This document shows, one piece after another, positions 11,028 to 22,120 of a DNA stretch of 64,000 nt; the first letter of the stretch is position 1; every line of letters starts with the position of its first letter. The notes below the pieces were generated by a model. It made no database searches. It was given only the letters and a program-made list of their open reading frames with translations, and had not been told where the DNA came from. The position numbers and the translations under genes are program-made. Origin of the DNA: Methylobacterium sp. SyP6R (GTDB taxonomy: Bacteria; Pseudomonadota; Alphaproteobacteria; Rhizobiales; Beijerinckiaceae). The stretch lies in the NCBI RefSeq assembly GCF_019216885.1, contig NZ_JAAQRC020000001.1, positions 2,604,001-2,668,000 of the forward strand, written 5' to 3'.

Positions 11028-12947
11028 ATGATCGACGATCCCGTGACGGCGCGCCGCCTGCGCGACGCGATGCCGGTGTTCACGGCCCTGGCGACCTGCC
11101 TGCTGGTGCTGGCGATCGGCGCGATCCTGTCCCTCGGGCGGGACGTGCTGATGCCGATCACGCTCGCGGTGCTCCTCAGCTTCGTGCTGGCGCCTGCGGT
11201 GCGGGGCCTCCAGCGCCGGCGCCTGCCGCGCTCGCTGGCCGTGCTCGTCGTCGTTCTGGCGACCTTCGCGGGGATCGGGGGCCTGGGGATGCTGATCGCC
11301 AACGAGGCCTCGCAGCTCGCCTCGGACCTGCCGCGCTACACCGTGACGATGCGCGAGAAGATCGGGGCCCTGCGGGCCCAGGCCGGCGGCGGCGCCACCC
11401 TGGAGCGCCTGTTCCAGTCGGTGCAGGATCTGAGCCAGGACTTGCAGCCGCCCGAGCCCGCCAAGGCGCGGGGTCCTTCGGATCCCGAGAAGCCGATGCT
11501 GGTCGAGGTGCGCGAGCCGAAGGCCGGGCTCCTCTCGACCCTGGGCAGCGTCGTGGCGCCGGTGCTGCACCCGCTCGCAACGGTCGGCCTGATCCTGCTC
11601 TTCACCCTGTTCTTCCTCGCCCAGCGCGAGGACCTGCGCAACCGCGCCATCCGGCTCGCCGGCTCCGGAGACCTGCGCGCCACCACGGCGGCGATGGACG
11701 ACGCGGTGGCCCGCCTCTCGCGCTTCTTCCTCGCGCAGGCCGGGCTCAACCTCGCCTTCGGGGTGGTGATCGCCATCGGCCTCTGGCTGATCGGCGTGCC
11801 GAGCCCGATCCTGTGGGGCGTGCTCGCGGCGATCCTGCGCTTCGTGCCCTATATCGGGGCGGTGATCGGCATGGCCTTCCCGCTCATGCTCGCCGCGGCG
11901 GTCGATCCGGGCTGGTCGATGCTGATCGCGACGGTGGTGCTGTTCGCGGTCGTCGAGCCGATCGCCGGCCACGTCGTCGAGCCGCTGCTCTACGGCCACT
12001 CGACCGGGCTCTCGCCGGTGGCGGTGATTCTCGCCGCGACGGTCTGGACCTTCCTGTGGGGGCCGGTCGGCCTCGTCCTCGCCACCCCGATCACCGTCTG
12101 CCTGGTGGTGCTCGGCCGCCATGTCGAGCGGCTGGCCTTCCTCGACGTGATGCTGGGCGACCGGCCGGCGTTGGCGCCCTCCGAGATCTTCTACCAGCGC
12201 ATGCTGGCGGGCGACCCCCTGGAGGCGATCGACAAGGCGCGCCAGGTGCTGAAGGAGCGTGCGCTCGCCACCTATTACGACGAGATCGCGCTCGGCGGCC
12301 TGCGGCTCGCCCAGAACGACCGGGCGAGCGGCGCGCTCGCCGCCGACCGCCAGCAGGCGGTGGGGCAGGCGATCGAGAGCGTGGTGACGACCCTGGGCAC
12401 CCTGCCGGTCCGAAAAGGGGCGTCGGCGGTCCGCAGCGCCGAGACCGAGGCGGCGGTGGCCGCGCTCGGGCCGGACCGGGCCTCGACCGCGATCGTGCGC
12501 CGCCCCGAGGATCTGGCGCCGGCCTGGCGCGGGCCCGCCCCGGTTCTCGTGGTGGCGGCCCGCGGCCCGTTCGATGCGGCGGCCGCCGGCATGCTGGCCC
12601 AGGTGCTCGGGGGCCACGGCTTGAACGCCCGCACCATCAGCCAGGACGCCCTCAACAAGGGCGAGCGGCCGGACACCGCGGGCGTCGCCCTGGTCTGTCT
12701 GTCCTATATCGAGCCGATCAGCACCTCCCACATCCGGCTCGCCGCCCGCCTCGCCCGGCGGGCGATCCCGGGCGTGCGGGTGATGGTGGCGATCTGGCGC
12801 GAGCGCGACCCGGCCGGCCGCGACCGCCTGCGCCGGGCGACCTCCGCCGACATCCTGGTCACCACGATCAGCGACGCCCTCGACGCCGCCCTGGCGCTCT
12901 CGGGTGTCGGCGAGACTCGGAAGGTGCCGCAGCGCGAGGCCGCCTGA
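11028..12947 (+). CDS. AI-2E/PerM-family membrane transporter with C-terminal extension
   Basis: A 639-residue protein whose first 370 residues form the AI-2E family transporter fold: two N-terminal hydrophobic helices (about residues 12-60), a cytoplasmic/periplasmic section, then five to six more helices (about 185-365). The family segment IGVPSPILWGVLAAILRFVPYIGAVIG is present. A C-terminal part of about 260 soluble residues follows. This resembles the long alphaproteobacterial form rather than the ~350-residue PerM/TqsA. The ATG at 11028 is chosen because earlier in-frame starts would translate the palindromic repeat. The transported substrate is unknown. Confidence 0.85.
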   Translation: MIDDPVTARRLRDAMPVFTALATCLLVLAIGAILSLGRDVLMPITLAVLLSFVLAPAVRGLQRRRLPRSLAVLVVVLATFAGIGGLGMLIANEASQLASDLPRYTVTMREKIGALRAQAGGGATLERLFQSVQDLSQDLQPPEPAKARGPSDPEKPMLVEVREPKAGLLSTLGSVVAPVLHPLATVGLILLFTLFFLAQREDLRNRAIRLAGSGDLRATTAAMDDAVARLSRFFLAQAGLNLAFGVVIAIGLWLIGVPSPILWGVLAAILRFVPYIGAVIGMAFPLMLAAAVDPGWSMLIATVVLFAVVEPIAGHVVEPLLYGHSTGLSPVAVILAATVWTFLWGPVGLVLATPITVCLVVLGRHVERLAFLDVMLGDRPALAPSEIFYQRMLAGDPLEAIDKARQVLKERALATYYDEIALGGLRLAQNDRASGALAADRQQAVGQAIESVVTTLGTLPVRKGASAVRSAETEAAVAALGPDRASTAIVRRPEDLAPAWRGPAPVLVVAARGPFDAAAAGMLAQVLGGHGLNARTISQDALNKGERPDTAGVALVCLSYIEPISTSHIRLAARLARRAIPGVRVMVAIWRERDPAGRDRLRRATSADILVTTISDALDAALALSGVGETRKVPQREAA

Positions 12948-13374
12948 CCGGGACGGCGCCGCGGGCCGCCGTCAGGTCCGGCGGCGCCGTCGTCAGGTCC
13001 GCTCCGGCCGGTCGAGGATCGAAAAGCATAGATCCGGATCGGCCCCCGTTGTCGGCGCATATCCCGGCGCCCGCATCTCACACCCGGGATGTCGTGCCGG
13101 AATAGGACAGTCCATCCGCCCGATCGCGATGACGGAATCCAGTCGTGGCGGCCGCCCCCGGGCCGGGGTCACCGCTTGCCCGTCGATGGATGAGACGGTA
13201 ACCTTGCGTCGGCAGGCCTGTCCAAGTCATGCCTGTTCAAGTCATGCCTATCCAGGTCTGGAGCGACGCCCGGTCGCGGTTGCCTTCTGGTAGCATCGAC
13301 CATTGTGCAAGGGCGCTGGATGTAGGATCCCATGCGCCAAGGCGGGATTCGGCCAGCGGGCCACCGGAGCGACG
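12948..13374. other. Gene-free stretch between PerM-like and LOV-kinase genes
   Basis: There is no convincing coding sequence here. It contains a GC-rich inverted repeat directly after the PerM-like stop (GACGGCGCCG.../...CGGCGCCGTC, about 12953-12992) that may end transcription. A tandem 15-bp repeat lies at 13217-13261. Confidence 0.6.
13217..13261 (+). repeat. Three tandem 15-bp repeats
   Basis: CCTGTCCAAGTCATG is followed directly by CCTGTTCAAGTCATG and a degenerate third unit, CCTATCCAGGTCTGG. They lie about 115-160 bp upstream of the LOV kinase start, where direct-repeat operators are often found. Function is unproven. Confidence 0.7.
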
Positions 13375-14991
<1,617 letters not shown>

Positions 14992-15026
14992 GACACGCCG
15001 GCGGGCGCCGGGAGGAGGATTCTTCG

Positions 15027-15683
15027 ATGTCGCATCGCCCGACCCGCCGCGTGATGCTCGGCACCCTCGCGGCCGGCCTCCTGGCGCCCCGGCCGGCGCA
15101 GGCGACCTGTCTCCTGACCCCGCAGGCGGTGGAGGGCCCGTTCTACCTCGATCCCCGCCTGCTGCGCTCCGACATCCGGGAGGACCGGGACGGCACGCCG
15201 CTCGGGGTGACCTTGCAGGTCGTGACCTTGCGCGACTGCGTCGCCCTGCCGGCGGCCCGCGTCGATCTCTGGCATGCGGACGCGCAGGGGCGCTACTCGG
15301 GCTATCCCGACCAGGGCGATCGGGCTGCGTCCACGGTCGGCCGGACCTTCCTGCGCGGCACGCAGGTCGCCGACGCGACCGGCCGGGTGGCGTTCCGGAC
15401 GATCTATCCGGGCTGGTATCCGGGCCGCACGCCCCACCTGCACGTGAAGGTGATCCTCGGCGGCCGGACGGCGCTCACGGGCCAGATCTACTTCCCCGAC
15501 GCGGTGAGCGAGGCAGTCCATGCCGGACCCGCCTATGCGGGCCGCCCCCGGCGCGGCCGGATCGGCAATGCCCGCGACATCCTCCTGCGCCAGGACGACC
15601 CCGAGGGCCGGGGCATCGCGGAGGTGCGCCGGGAGGGCGGGGGGTATCAGGCGGCGCTGACGCTGGTGGTGAAGGGGGCGTGA
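15027..15683 (+). CDS. Exported intradiol ring-cleavage dioxygenase-like protein
   Basis: A 218-residue protein of the catechol/protocatechuate dioxygenase fold. The N-terminus RRVMLGTLAAGLLAPRPAQA looks like a Tat or Sec signal peptide with cleavage near residue 26. Fe(III)-ligand motifs are visible: a tyrosine in RYSGYPDQG, then the GWYPGRTPHLHVKV block, which supplies the second tyrosine and two histidines. The fold-start sequence TPQAVEGPFYL is conserved. Exported members of this family are of uncertain substrate, and the gene is not in an aromatic-degradation operon. A GGGAGGAGG site 14 bases upstream supports the ATG at 15027. Confidence 0.85.
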   Translation: MSHRPTRRVMLGTLAAGLLAPRPAQATCLLTPQAVEGPFYLDPRLLRSDIREDRDGTPLGVTLQVVTLRDCVALPAARVDLWHADAQGRYSGYPDQGDRAASTVGRTFLRGTQVADATGRVAFRTIYPGWYPGRTPHLHVKVILGGRTALTGQIYFPDAVSEAVHAGPAYAGRPRRGRIGNARDILLRQDDPEGRGIAEVRREGGGYQAALTLVVKGA

Positions 15684-15684
15684 T

Positions 15685-16130
15685 AAATTCCGACAACGCC
15701 ACGTAGTGCGTGCTGCGCTCGAGCGTGCCGCCGATCCCCCGCTCCGCCTCGATCCGGCCCGGCGCCGTCAGGCCCGGGAAGTCCGGCGCGCCCTCGGGCA
15801 CGGGAATGACACTGGCGCGACGCCACTCCCGTCGCCCGTGTCCTTGGTCGTGACGCTCGCTGAAGGGTGGGTGCCCGTCGGCCTGCCGAAGGCGCGCTCG
15901 GTGAAGGCCCGCGGCGAGCCATGGTCGCCCTTGATGCACAAGGCATATCCGCCCCACTGGCTTGCACGATGCGGGCCATCGCCGGGTGGCCGTGCAGGGC
16001 ATCGGCGGTGACGACGCAGCCGGTCAGGTCCAGGCTCGTCGGCATCGGGATGGTCGCAAGAGGATGGCGAGCATTGGGACGCGGGGGGCGCGCGCCTCGC
16101 GGAAGATGGCCGGAACGGCACTCACCGCGC
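15685..16130 (-). pseudogene. ISAs1-family transposase remnant, deleted and frameshifted
   Basis: Three minus-strand reading frames in succession carry pieces of an ISAs1-type DDE transposase. An N-terminal fragment (AVPAIFREARAPRVPMLAILL, about 16065-16128) is followed by the core LTGCVVTADALHGHPAMAR and WGGYALCIKGDHGSP. The HGRREWRRASV...DFPGLTAPGRIEAE segment comes next and ends at about YVALSEF. Sequence between the first two pieces and the whole C-terminus (the usual HWxIEN...LDVxFxED part) are missing, and at least two frameshifts are needed to join the rest. No terminal inverted repeats were found. It is certainly non-functional. Confidence 0.7.
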
Positions 16131-16295
16131 GGCCTCCCCGGGCCGAGAGACCGCTCTTTGAAGTCGCATTCAGGGCAGATCGACCCACAGCCATCTCTTG
16201 TGCGATTGCCCTGCGCAAAGGGGGGGAGGGTTCATGCGCGGACGTCGTCGCTCCCGCACCCGCGCAGCCTCCCGTGTCGTGGGCTGTGGAGACCC

Positions 16296-18023
16296 TCAGA
16301 TTCGGAACCCCATCCTGAGCGCCCCCCAATGCCGCCCATGGACGCGGATGGGGCTCGCGACCTCGCGCAGGGGCTGGCGGCCGGCCTCGTCCTGCGGGCA
16401 GGCCTGGACCAGGAAGGGCCGGGTCGAGCGGGCGGCAGAGAGGGCGGTGCGGTCGTCGTAGAGCCGGCGCTGGCGGGCGTGCAGGGCGTTCCAGGCCGGG
16501 TCGCCGGTCCGCGGCGCTTGCGACTGGGCGCGGTTGTACACCGGGGCGTAGCCGTTGCGGTCGACCACGATGCAGAAGGCCGTGCGCGGATCGGCCAGCA
16601 GCAGCGGCTCGAGGATCGGCGGCAGGAGGTCTTCCAGGGCCGGCACCGCGGCGGTGAGGTAGTGCGGCGGCTCGATCCCGACGACCGGGCGGTAGGTGGT
16701 GTCGAACAGGGCGTGCGGGGCGAGCCGGCCTGCGGCGAGCGCCTGTTCGAGGGTCGTGGCGACCGAAGCGGCGCCGCCTTGCGCGGCGGCGATCAGCGGC
16801 CGGTTCTCCTCCTCGACCGCCACCAGGGCGTCGCGCAGCCGCGCCTCGGACACGGCCTCGGTGACGGCGCAATGCAGGCCGCGGACGCTCACCCCCACCA
16901 CCTGCACCTGCATCCGGCCGATGCCGCGCAGATCGAGGGCGAGCCGCGCGCCGACGGCGCCGCCGCAGCCCTCCGGCGGGACCAGGAGCAGCCCGCCCCG
17001 GCTCAGGTCGAGCACCCGCCCGAGGCCCCAATTGCCGACCCGCGCGGCGAGATCGACCGGATAGCGGTCATGGACCCGCCGGTCGCCGATCTCCGCCTGG
17101 CGCAGGGACGCGACGGCCCGTCCGGCGAGCCCTCCGGCAAGGCCGGCGAGACCCACCCCGGCGGAGCGGGCGGCCTCCATGCGCCTTGCCGCCTCGTCGG
17201 CGGCGGCCGCCGCCGCGGAAGCGTCCCCGACGAGATCGCCGGTCGATTCGGCGAGATCCTGCGCCGCGTCCGAGAGGCGCCAGGCGGAGGCGGCCTGCGC
17301 CTCGGCGGCCGCCGCCGTGGTGGCGAAGGCCGGGCGCAGGCAGGCGAGCGAGGTCGCCAGGCCCCCCATCGCCGCCGCCCCGGGGCCGGAGAGGCGACGG
17401 CTCAGGGACCGCACCTCCTCCACCGCCCGGGCGGCATCGGCCGCGAGCAGCCTGAATTCCTCGGCCGCCTGCCAGAACGGCGCGCCGCCCGCCCCGGCCC
17501 GCGCGGCCTCGACGGTGGCGTTGAGGGCGAGGCGGTTGGCCTGCCGCGCCAGGGTCGCCACCGCCTCGACGACGCGGGCGGAATCCTGCGCGGCGTTCAT
17601 CATCTCGGCCTGGAGCACGCGGCTCTCGGCATCGGTGCGCTCGAGATGGCGGCCGGCCTGGACCAGCACGCCGGCGAGCCCCTCGGTCTCGGCCGCGAGG
17701 GTCTCGGCGGAGGCGCCGAGCGCCCGGCCGTGGATGCCCGCCTCGTCGGCCCGGACTCCCAACGCATCGAGCCCGCGGGCGAGGGCGGCGGCGGCGGCCG
17801 CCGCAGCTCCGGTCTCGGTGCAGCCGTCCCGGGCGGCGACCCCGACGGCGCGGGCGGCCCGGACCAGTTCGGCCTCGACCCGGTCGACGGCGTCGCGCCC
17901 GGCCCGGCCCGCCATGCGCTCCGGCCCGTCGACCGCCGGCGCCGGTGCGGCGAGCGGCGGCAGGATCTCGACCGCGTCGGCGGGGTCGCGGGGCGGATGG
18001 GGCGGGCGGAAGCTCAAACGCAT
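16296..18023 (-). CDS. Soluble chemoreceptor-like protein with PilZ domain
   Basis: A 575-residue protein with no membrane segment. Residues about 60-300 are an alanine-rich helical methyl-accepting signalling region; the hairpin tip NRLALNATVEAARAG (163-177) matches the CheA/CheW-contact motif. A PilZ domain follows, with the RxxxR motif as RRVHDR (315-320) and DLSRGG (339-344), the expected cyclic-di-GMP contacts. The C-terminal 170 residues include a segment HYLTAAVPALEDLLPPILEPLL and a Cache/PAS-like ending (TAFCIVVDRNGYAPVYN). The order signalling domain-PilZ-sensor suggests c-di-GMP input to chemotaxis, which is inference. No che genes adjoin it. Confidence 0.8.
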   Translation of the reverse strand: MRLSFRPPHPPRDPADAVEILPPLAAPAPAVDGPERMAGRAGRDAVDRVEAELVRAARAVGVAARDGCTETGAAAAAAAALARGLDALGVRADEAGIHGRALGASAETLAAETEGLAGVLVQAGRHLERTDAESRVLQAEMMNAAQDSARVVEAVATLARQANRLALNATVEAARAGAGGAPFWQAAEEFRLLAADAARAVEEVRSLSRRLSGPGAAAMGGLATSLACLRPAFATTAAAAEAQAASAWRLSDAAQDLAESTGDLVGDASAAAAAADEAARRMEAARSAGVGLAGLAGGLAGRAVASLRQAEIGDRRVHDRYPVDLAARVGNWGLGRVLDLSRGGLLLVPPEGCGGAVGARLALDLRGIGRMQVQVVGVSVRGLHCAVTEAVSEARLRDALVAVEEENRPLIAAAQGGAASVATTLEQALAAGRLAPHALFDTTYRPVVGIEPPHYLTAAVPALEDLLPPILEPLLLADPRTAFCIVVDRNGYAPVYNRAQSQAPRTGDPAWNALHARQRRLYDDRTALSAARSTRPFLVQACPQDEAGRQPLREVASPIRVHGRHWGALRMGFRI

Positions 18024-18180
18024 GGCCGCATCACAGCGCGCCGCGCTTAAAGGCCGGTTAACCCTGACGATGCGTCACTGCGGCCGGCCCGGATCCGGGT
18101 GCCGGCCCGACGCGCGAGTTGCGCCGGCGGGCGTGGCCGTGGCAGGGTCCGCCCCCATTTCCGGGGTTTCGCCCCCTTCC

Positions 18181-18993
18181 ATGAGAGACCGCCGCCGGAT
18201 GAGCCGCCTGCTCTCCCGCCTCCTGCTCCTGACGCTGCTGGCCGCCCCGCCAGCCCTCGCCGAGGATGCGCCCTCCCCTGCCGCCGCCCCGCCGCCCTCG
18301 CCCGTGCGGATCGCCACCGAAGGCGGCCGCCCGCCGTTCAACTACGTCGAGGACGGCAAGCCGGCGGGGTTCGAGGTCGCCCTGGCCCAGGCCCTGTGCA
18401 CGGAGGCCAAGCTCACCTGCACGATCGTGCTCCACCAGTGGGACGGCATCATCAAGGGCCTGGAGGCGGGCGAGTACGACGCCATCATGGCGGCGATGGC
18501 GATCACCCCGAAGCGGGCCGCCCGCATCGCCTTCACCAGGCCCTACATGCGGATTCCCTTCGCCTACGTGGCGCGGCAGGACACCTCGCTGCCGAACCCG
18601 ACGCCGGCGACGTTGCGGGGCCGCACGATCGGCGTGGCGGCGCACGGGCCGCAGGTCGCCTATCTGGAGCAGCGGGTGCCGGGCGCCGAGATCCGTACCT
18701 TCGACAGCCTCGCCGACGCGACCCTCGACCTGCGGGCCGGCCGGGTCGACGTCGTGCTGGGCGACAAGCTCGAACTCGCCAATTTCCTCGCGCGGCCCGA
18801 GGGCGAGGCCTGCTGCCGCCTCGTCGGCGAGGTGCCGGCGGGCGAGCCGCTGCTCGGCGAGGGCGCCGGGATCGGCCTGCGCAAGGGCGACACCGCCTTG
18901 CGCGAGACCTTCGAGCGGGCGCTCGCCGCGCTGATCGCGGATGGGCGCTACGACCGCCTTCGGGCGAAGTACATCCCGTTCGACACGAAGTGA
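18181..18993 (+). CDS. Periplasmic amino-acid-type solute-binding protein (family 3)
   Basis: A 270-residue secreted protein of the family-3 extracellular solute-binding type (lysine/arginine/ornithine or opine binding). A signal peptide covers about residues 1-31 (RLLSRLLLLTLLAAPPALAE). The mature part opens with VRIATEGGRPPFNYVEDGKPAGFEVAL, the family signature, followed by WDGIIKGLEAGEYDAIMAAMAITPKR, where the ligand-binding Arg/Asp set is expected. An ATG at 18199 is an alternative start. No permease or ATPase gene is adjacent, so its transporter or receptor partner lies elsewhere. Confidence 0.9.
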   Translation: MRDRRRMSRLLSRLLLLTLLAAPPALAEDAPSPAAAPPPSPVRIATEGGRPPFNYVEDGKPAGFEVALAQALCTEAKLTCTIVLHQWDGIIKGLEAGEYDAIMAAMAITPKRAARIAFTRPYMRIPFAYVARQDTSLPNPTPATLRGRTIGVAAHGPQVAYLEQRVPGAEIRTFDSLADATLDLRAGRVDVVLGDKLELANFLARPEGEACCRLVGEVPAGEPLLGEGAGIGLRKGDTALRETFERALAALIADGRYDRLRAKYIPFDTK

Positions 18994-19089
18994 CGGCAAC
19001 CTGGTGAGGACACGCGTTTGACGGGCGTAGGCGCGGCTCACTACACCGGGGGCCGACCGCCGGGATAACGGCGTGGGAGGAGCGAGCGC

Positions 19090-19956
19090 ATGGCAAAGGT
19101 CGCGTTTCTGGGTCTCGGCGTGATGGGGGGGCCGATGGCCCGTCACCTCGCCGCCAAGGGCCATGACGTCACGGTCTACAACCGCACCAAGGCCAAGGCC
19201 GACGATTGGGTGAAGGCCCATGGCGGGAAGGCCGCGGCGACGCCGCGCGAGGCGGCGGAAGGCCAGGAGATCGTCTTCGCCTGCGTCGGCAACGACGACG
19301 ACCTGCGCCAGGTCACGACCGGGCCGGACGGCGCCTTCGCGGCGATGGGCAAGGGTGCGGTCTTCGTCGATCACACCACCGCCTCGGCTGAGGTGGCCCG
19401 CGAGCTGGCGTCAGCCGCCGGGAAGGCCGGGTTCGGCTTCATCGACGCCCCGGTCTCCGGCGGCCAGGCCGGCGCCGAGAACGGCGTGCTGACGGTGATG
19501 TGCGGCGGCGATGCCGACACGTTCGCCCGGGTCGAGCCGGTGATCGGGTCGTATGCCCGCGCCTGCCGCCTGCTGGGGCCGGTCGGCGCCGGCCAGCTCG
19601 CCAAGATGATGAACCAGATCTGCATCGCCGGCCTCGTCCAGGGCCTGTCGGAGGCGGTGCATTTCGGCAAGCAGGCCGGGCTCGACATCGAGGCGGTGCT
19701 CGACGTGATCTCCAAGGGGGCCGCCGGCTCCTGGCAGATGGAGAATCGCGGCAAGACCATGAACCAGGGCAAGTTCGATTTCGGCTTCGCCGTCGACTGG
19801 ATGCGCAAGGACCTGTCGATCGTGCTCGCCGAGGCCCGCCGCAACAAGGCGAAGCTGCCGGTGACGGCTTTGGTCGACCAGTTCTACGCCGAGGTGCAGA
19901 GCATGGGCGGCGGGCGCTGGGACACGTCGAGCCTGATCGCTCGGCTGGAGAAGTAA
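19090..19956 (+). CDS. NAD(P)-dependent beta-hydroxyacid dehydrogenase
   Basis: A 288-residue dehydrogenase of the 3-hydroxyisobutyrate/tartronate-semialdehyde/glyoxylate reductase family. The N-terminus VAFLGLGVMGGPMARHLAAKGH is the GxGxxG Rossmann motif. The substrate-binding loop DAPVSGGQAGAENG lies at about residues 120-133, and the catalytic lysine is in GAGQLAKMMNQI (about Lys172). The NRTKAKADDW stretch after beta-2 carries an Arg-Thr pair that favours NADP(H). The precise substrate cannot be assigned. It is monocistronic, with a GGGAGGAGCG ribosome-binding site. Confidence 0.9.
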   Translation: MAKVAFLGLGVMGGPMARHLAAKGHDVTVYNRTKAKADDWVKAHGGKAAATPREAAEGQEIVFACVGNDDDLRQVTTGPDGAFAAMGKGAVFVDHTTASAEVARELASAAGKAGFGFIDAPVSGGQAGAENGVLTVMCGGDADTFARVEPVIGSYARACRLLGPVGAGQLAKMMNQICIAGLVQGLSEAVHFGKQAGLDIEAVLDVISKGAAGSWQMENRGKTMNQGKFDFGFAVDWMRKDLSIVLAEARRNKAKLPVTALVDQFYAEVQSMGGGRWDTSSLIARLEK

Positions 19957-19991
19957 AGGCGCGCCAACCGCCTTTCGTCTCACCCTACGCG

Positions 19992-20129
19992 TCATTCCGG
20001 GGCCGCGCAGCGGAGCCCGGAATCCAGAACCGCAGGTTGTTCAGGATAGAGCGGAACGCATCTCGCTTGTTTCTGCACCCTCCGCGGTTCTGGATCCCGG
20101 GCTCTCGCCTTCGGCGAGCCCCGGGATGA
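19992..20129. repeat. Intergenic palindromic repeat, family 2 (copy 1)
   Basis: The left arm TCATTCCGGGGCCGCGCAGC...GGAATCCAGAACCGCAG and right arm GCGGTTCTGGATCCCGGGC...GCCCCGGGATGA flank a 50-base centre. The same element occurs at 31497-31631 and 50093-50230. It separates the convergent dehydrogenase gene and glpK. Confidence 0.85.
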
Positions 20130-20167
20130 CCCTGCGAGGGGGAAATCTGGCGCGAAAAAGCGTGCCT

Positions 20168-21661
20168 CTACTTCCCCACCAGGCAGCTCACCGCCTTGCG
20201 CCACCCCGCCAGCCGGCGCTCGCGCAAGCTCGGCTCCATCGCCGGAGTGAAGCGGCGCTCCAGGCGCCAATGGTCGGCGAAGTGCTCGGGCTCCGGGTAG
20301 AGGCCGCAGGCGAGGCCGGCGAGATAGGCCGCGCCCAACGCCGTCGTCTCCTTGACCTCGGGCCGGTCGACGGGGGCGGCGAGGAGGTCGGCGAGGCGCT
20401 GCATCGTCCAGTCGGAGGCGACCATGCCGCCATCGACCCGCAGCACCGTGGCGCTCCCCTCCCCGTCCGACCAGTCGGCCCGCATGGCGGCCAGAAGATC
20501 GGCGGTCTGGTAGCAGACGCTCTCCAAAGCCGCCCGGGCGAGCTCGGCCGGTCCGGTGCCGCGGGTCAGGCCGAACAGGGCGCCGCGGGCATCGGGCTCC
20601 CAATGGGGCGCGCCGAGGCCGACGAAAGCCGGCACCAGGTAGACGTCCTGCGCCGGATCGGCCCGCTCGGCGAGCGCCCCGGTCTCGGCGGCCGATTCGA
20701 TGATTCCGAGCCCGTCGCGCAGCCACTGCACCGCCGCACCGGCGACGAAGATCGAGCCCTCCAGCGCGTAGGTGCGCCGGCCGTTCAGCTGATACGCGAT
20801 GGTGGTGAGGAGCTTGTTCTTCGAGGCGACCGGCTGCGACCCGGTATTGAGGAGGGCGAAGCACCCGGTGCCGTAGGTCGACTTGACCATGCCGGGCCGG
20901 AAGCAGGCCTGTCCCACCGTCGCCGCCTGCTGGTCGCCGGCGACGCCCCGGATCGGGATCGCGGCGCCGAACAGCTCCGGGTCGGTCTCACCGAAATCGC
21001 CGGAGGAATCGCGCACCTCCGGCAGCATCGAGGCCGGCACGCCCAAGAGCGCCATCAGCTCGTCGTCCCAGGCACCGCGATGGATGTCGAAGAGCAGGGT
21101 GCGCGAGGCATTGGTGGCGTCGGTGACGTGGAGCCGGCCGCCGGTGAGGCGCCACAGGAGATACGAATCGACGGTGCCGAAGGCGAGTTCCCCCGCCTCG
21201 GCCCGGGCGCGGGCGCCCGGCACGTTGTCGAGGATCCAGGCGATCTTGGTGCCGGAGAAATAGGGGTCGAGGATCAGGCCGGTCTTCGCCGTCACCATTG
21301 GCTCGTGGCCCGCCTCCTTGAGGCGGGCGCAGATCCCGGCCGAGCGCCGGTCCTGCCAGACGATGGCGCGGTGCACCGCCTCGCCGGTGCGCTTGTCCCA
21401 GACGAGCGTCGTCTCGCGCTGGTTGGTGATGCCGATCGCCGCCACGTCCCGGGCCGTCACCCCGGCCTGCTTCATCGCCGCCCGGCAGGTCTCGAGGGTG
21501 GTGCGCCAGAGATCCTCCGGCTCGTGCTCGACCCAGCCCGAGGCCGGGAAATGCTGCGGGAACTCGGCCTGGGCGAGACCCGCGATCGAGGTATCGGGCC
21601 GGAACAAAAGGGCGCGCGAGGAGGTGGTGCCCTGGTCGATGGCGAGGATGAGGGAGGACAT
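20168..21661 (-). CDS. glpK: Glycerol kinase GlpK
   Basis: A 497-residue FGGY-family kinase that phosphorylates glycerol to sn-glycerol 3-phosphate. The N-terminal phosphate-binding motif [16 protein letters not shown] (Asp9) and the ATP-site segment [16 protein letters not shown] are intact. The FGGY signature region [19 protein letters not shown] is also visible. Length is normal for the family. The product is the substrate of GlpD, encoded upstream in the same direction. glpK is separated from the transporter genes by a terminator and a toxin-antitoxin pair, so it probably needs its own promoter. Confidence 0.97.
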   Translation of the reverse strand: MSSLILAIDQGTTSSRALLFRPDTSIAGLAQAEFPQHFPASGWVEHEPEDLWRTTLETCRAAMKQAGVTARDVAAIGITNQRETTLVWDKRTGEAVHRAIVWQDRRSAGICARLKEAGHEPMVTAKTGLILDPYFSGTKIAWILDNVPGARARAEAGELAFGTVDSYLLWRLTGGRLHVTDATNASRTLLFDIHRGAWDDELMALLGVPASMLPEVRDSSGDFGETDPELFGAAIPIRGVAGDQQAATVGQACFRPGMVKSTYGTGCFALLNTGSQPVASKNKLLTTIAYQLNGRRTYALEGSIFVAGAAVQWLRDGLGIIESAAETGALAERADPAQDVYLVPAFVGLGAPHWEPDARGALFGLTRGTGPAELARAALESVCYQTADLLAAMRADWSDGEGSATVLRVDGGMVASDWTMQRLADLLAAPVDRPEVKETTALGAAYLAGLACGLYPEPEHFADHWRLERRFTPAMEPSLRERRLAGWRKAVSCLVGK

Positions 21662-21685
21662 CGGGAGGCTCTTTCGCGCGGTGCG

Positions 21686-22120
21686 TTAGAGGGGTGGCGG
21701 CTCCAGGGTGGCGAGGCCGATCGCGTCGGCCGCCCGGCGAAGCCGCGTGTCGAAGGTGGCGAAGGACAGGCCGGTGACCTGGAGCAGCGCGAGGTGCAGG
21801 GCGTCGGGGCCGCGCACGCCGAGGGCGGCGTCCTCGACGATGGTGCGGGCGAGGGCGAACATCTGGCGGGTGATGGTCAGCGGGCGGCCACGGGCCTCGC
21901 GCCAAGAAGTGAACAGTCCAACGACCTCGCGGGCTTCCTCGGCTTTCGCTTTGCGCTCACGCACCAACCGGGAGAGTGTCGCTGAGAATTCCAGAACGAC
22001 GAGATCGGAGAAGACAGGCTGGACCGCCGGATCGAGCAGCCAAGCCTCGATTCTTGAGCTTTCGGCCTCCTTGACGAAAGCTGGAAGCAGGACGTTAGTA
22101 TCGCAATAGATACGGCTCAC
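21686..22120 (-). CDS. PIN-domain toxin, VapC-like
   Basis: A 144-residue PIN-domain protein, expected to be an Mg-dependent endoribonuclease held inactive by the upstream antitoxin. The four acidic positions are present: Asp7 (YCDTNVLL), Glu44 (LEFSATLS), Asp106 (RGPDALHLA) and Asp124 (FATFDTRL). The ATG overlaps the antitoxin stop by four bases, the usual translational coupling of VapBC pairs. Third-position GC is lower than in the flanking glp genes at several stretches, hinting at later arrival. Confidence 0.9.
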   Translation of the reverse strand: MSRIYCDTNVLLPAFVKEAESSRIEAWLLDPAVQPVFSDLVVLEFSATLSRLVRERKAKAEEAREVVGLFTSWREARGRPLTITRQMFALARTIVEDAALGVRGPDALHLALLQVTGLSFATFDTRLRRAADAIGLATLEPPPL

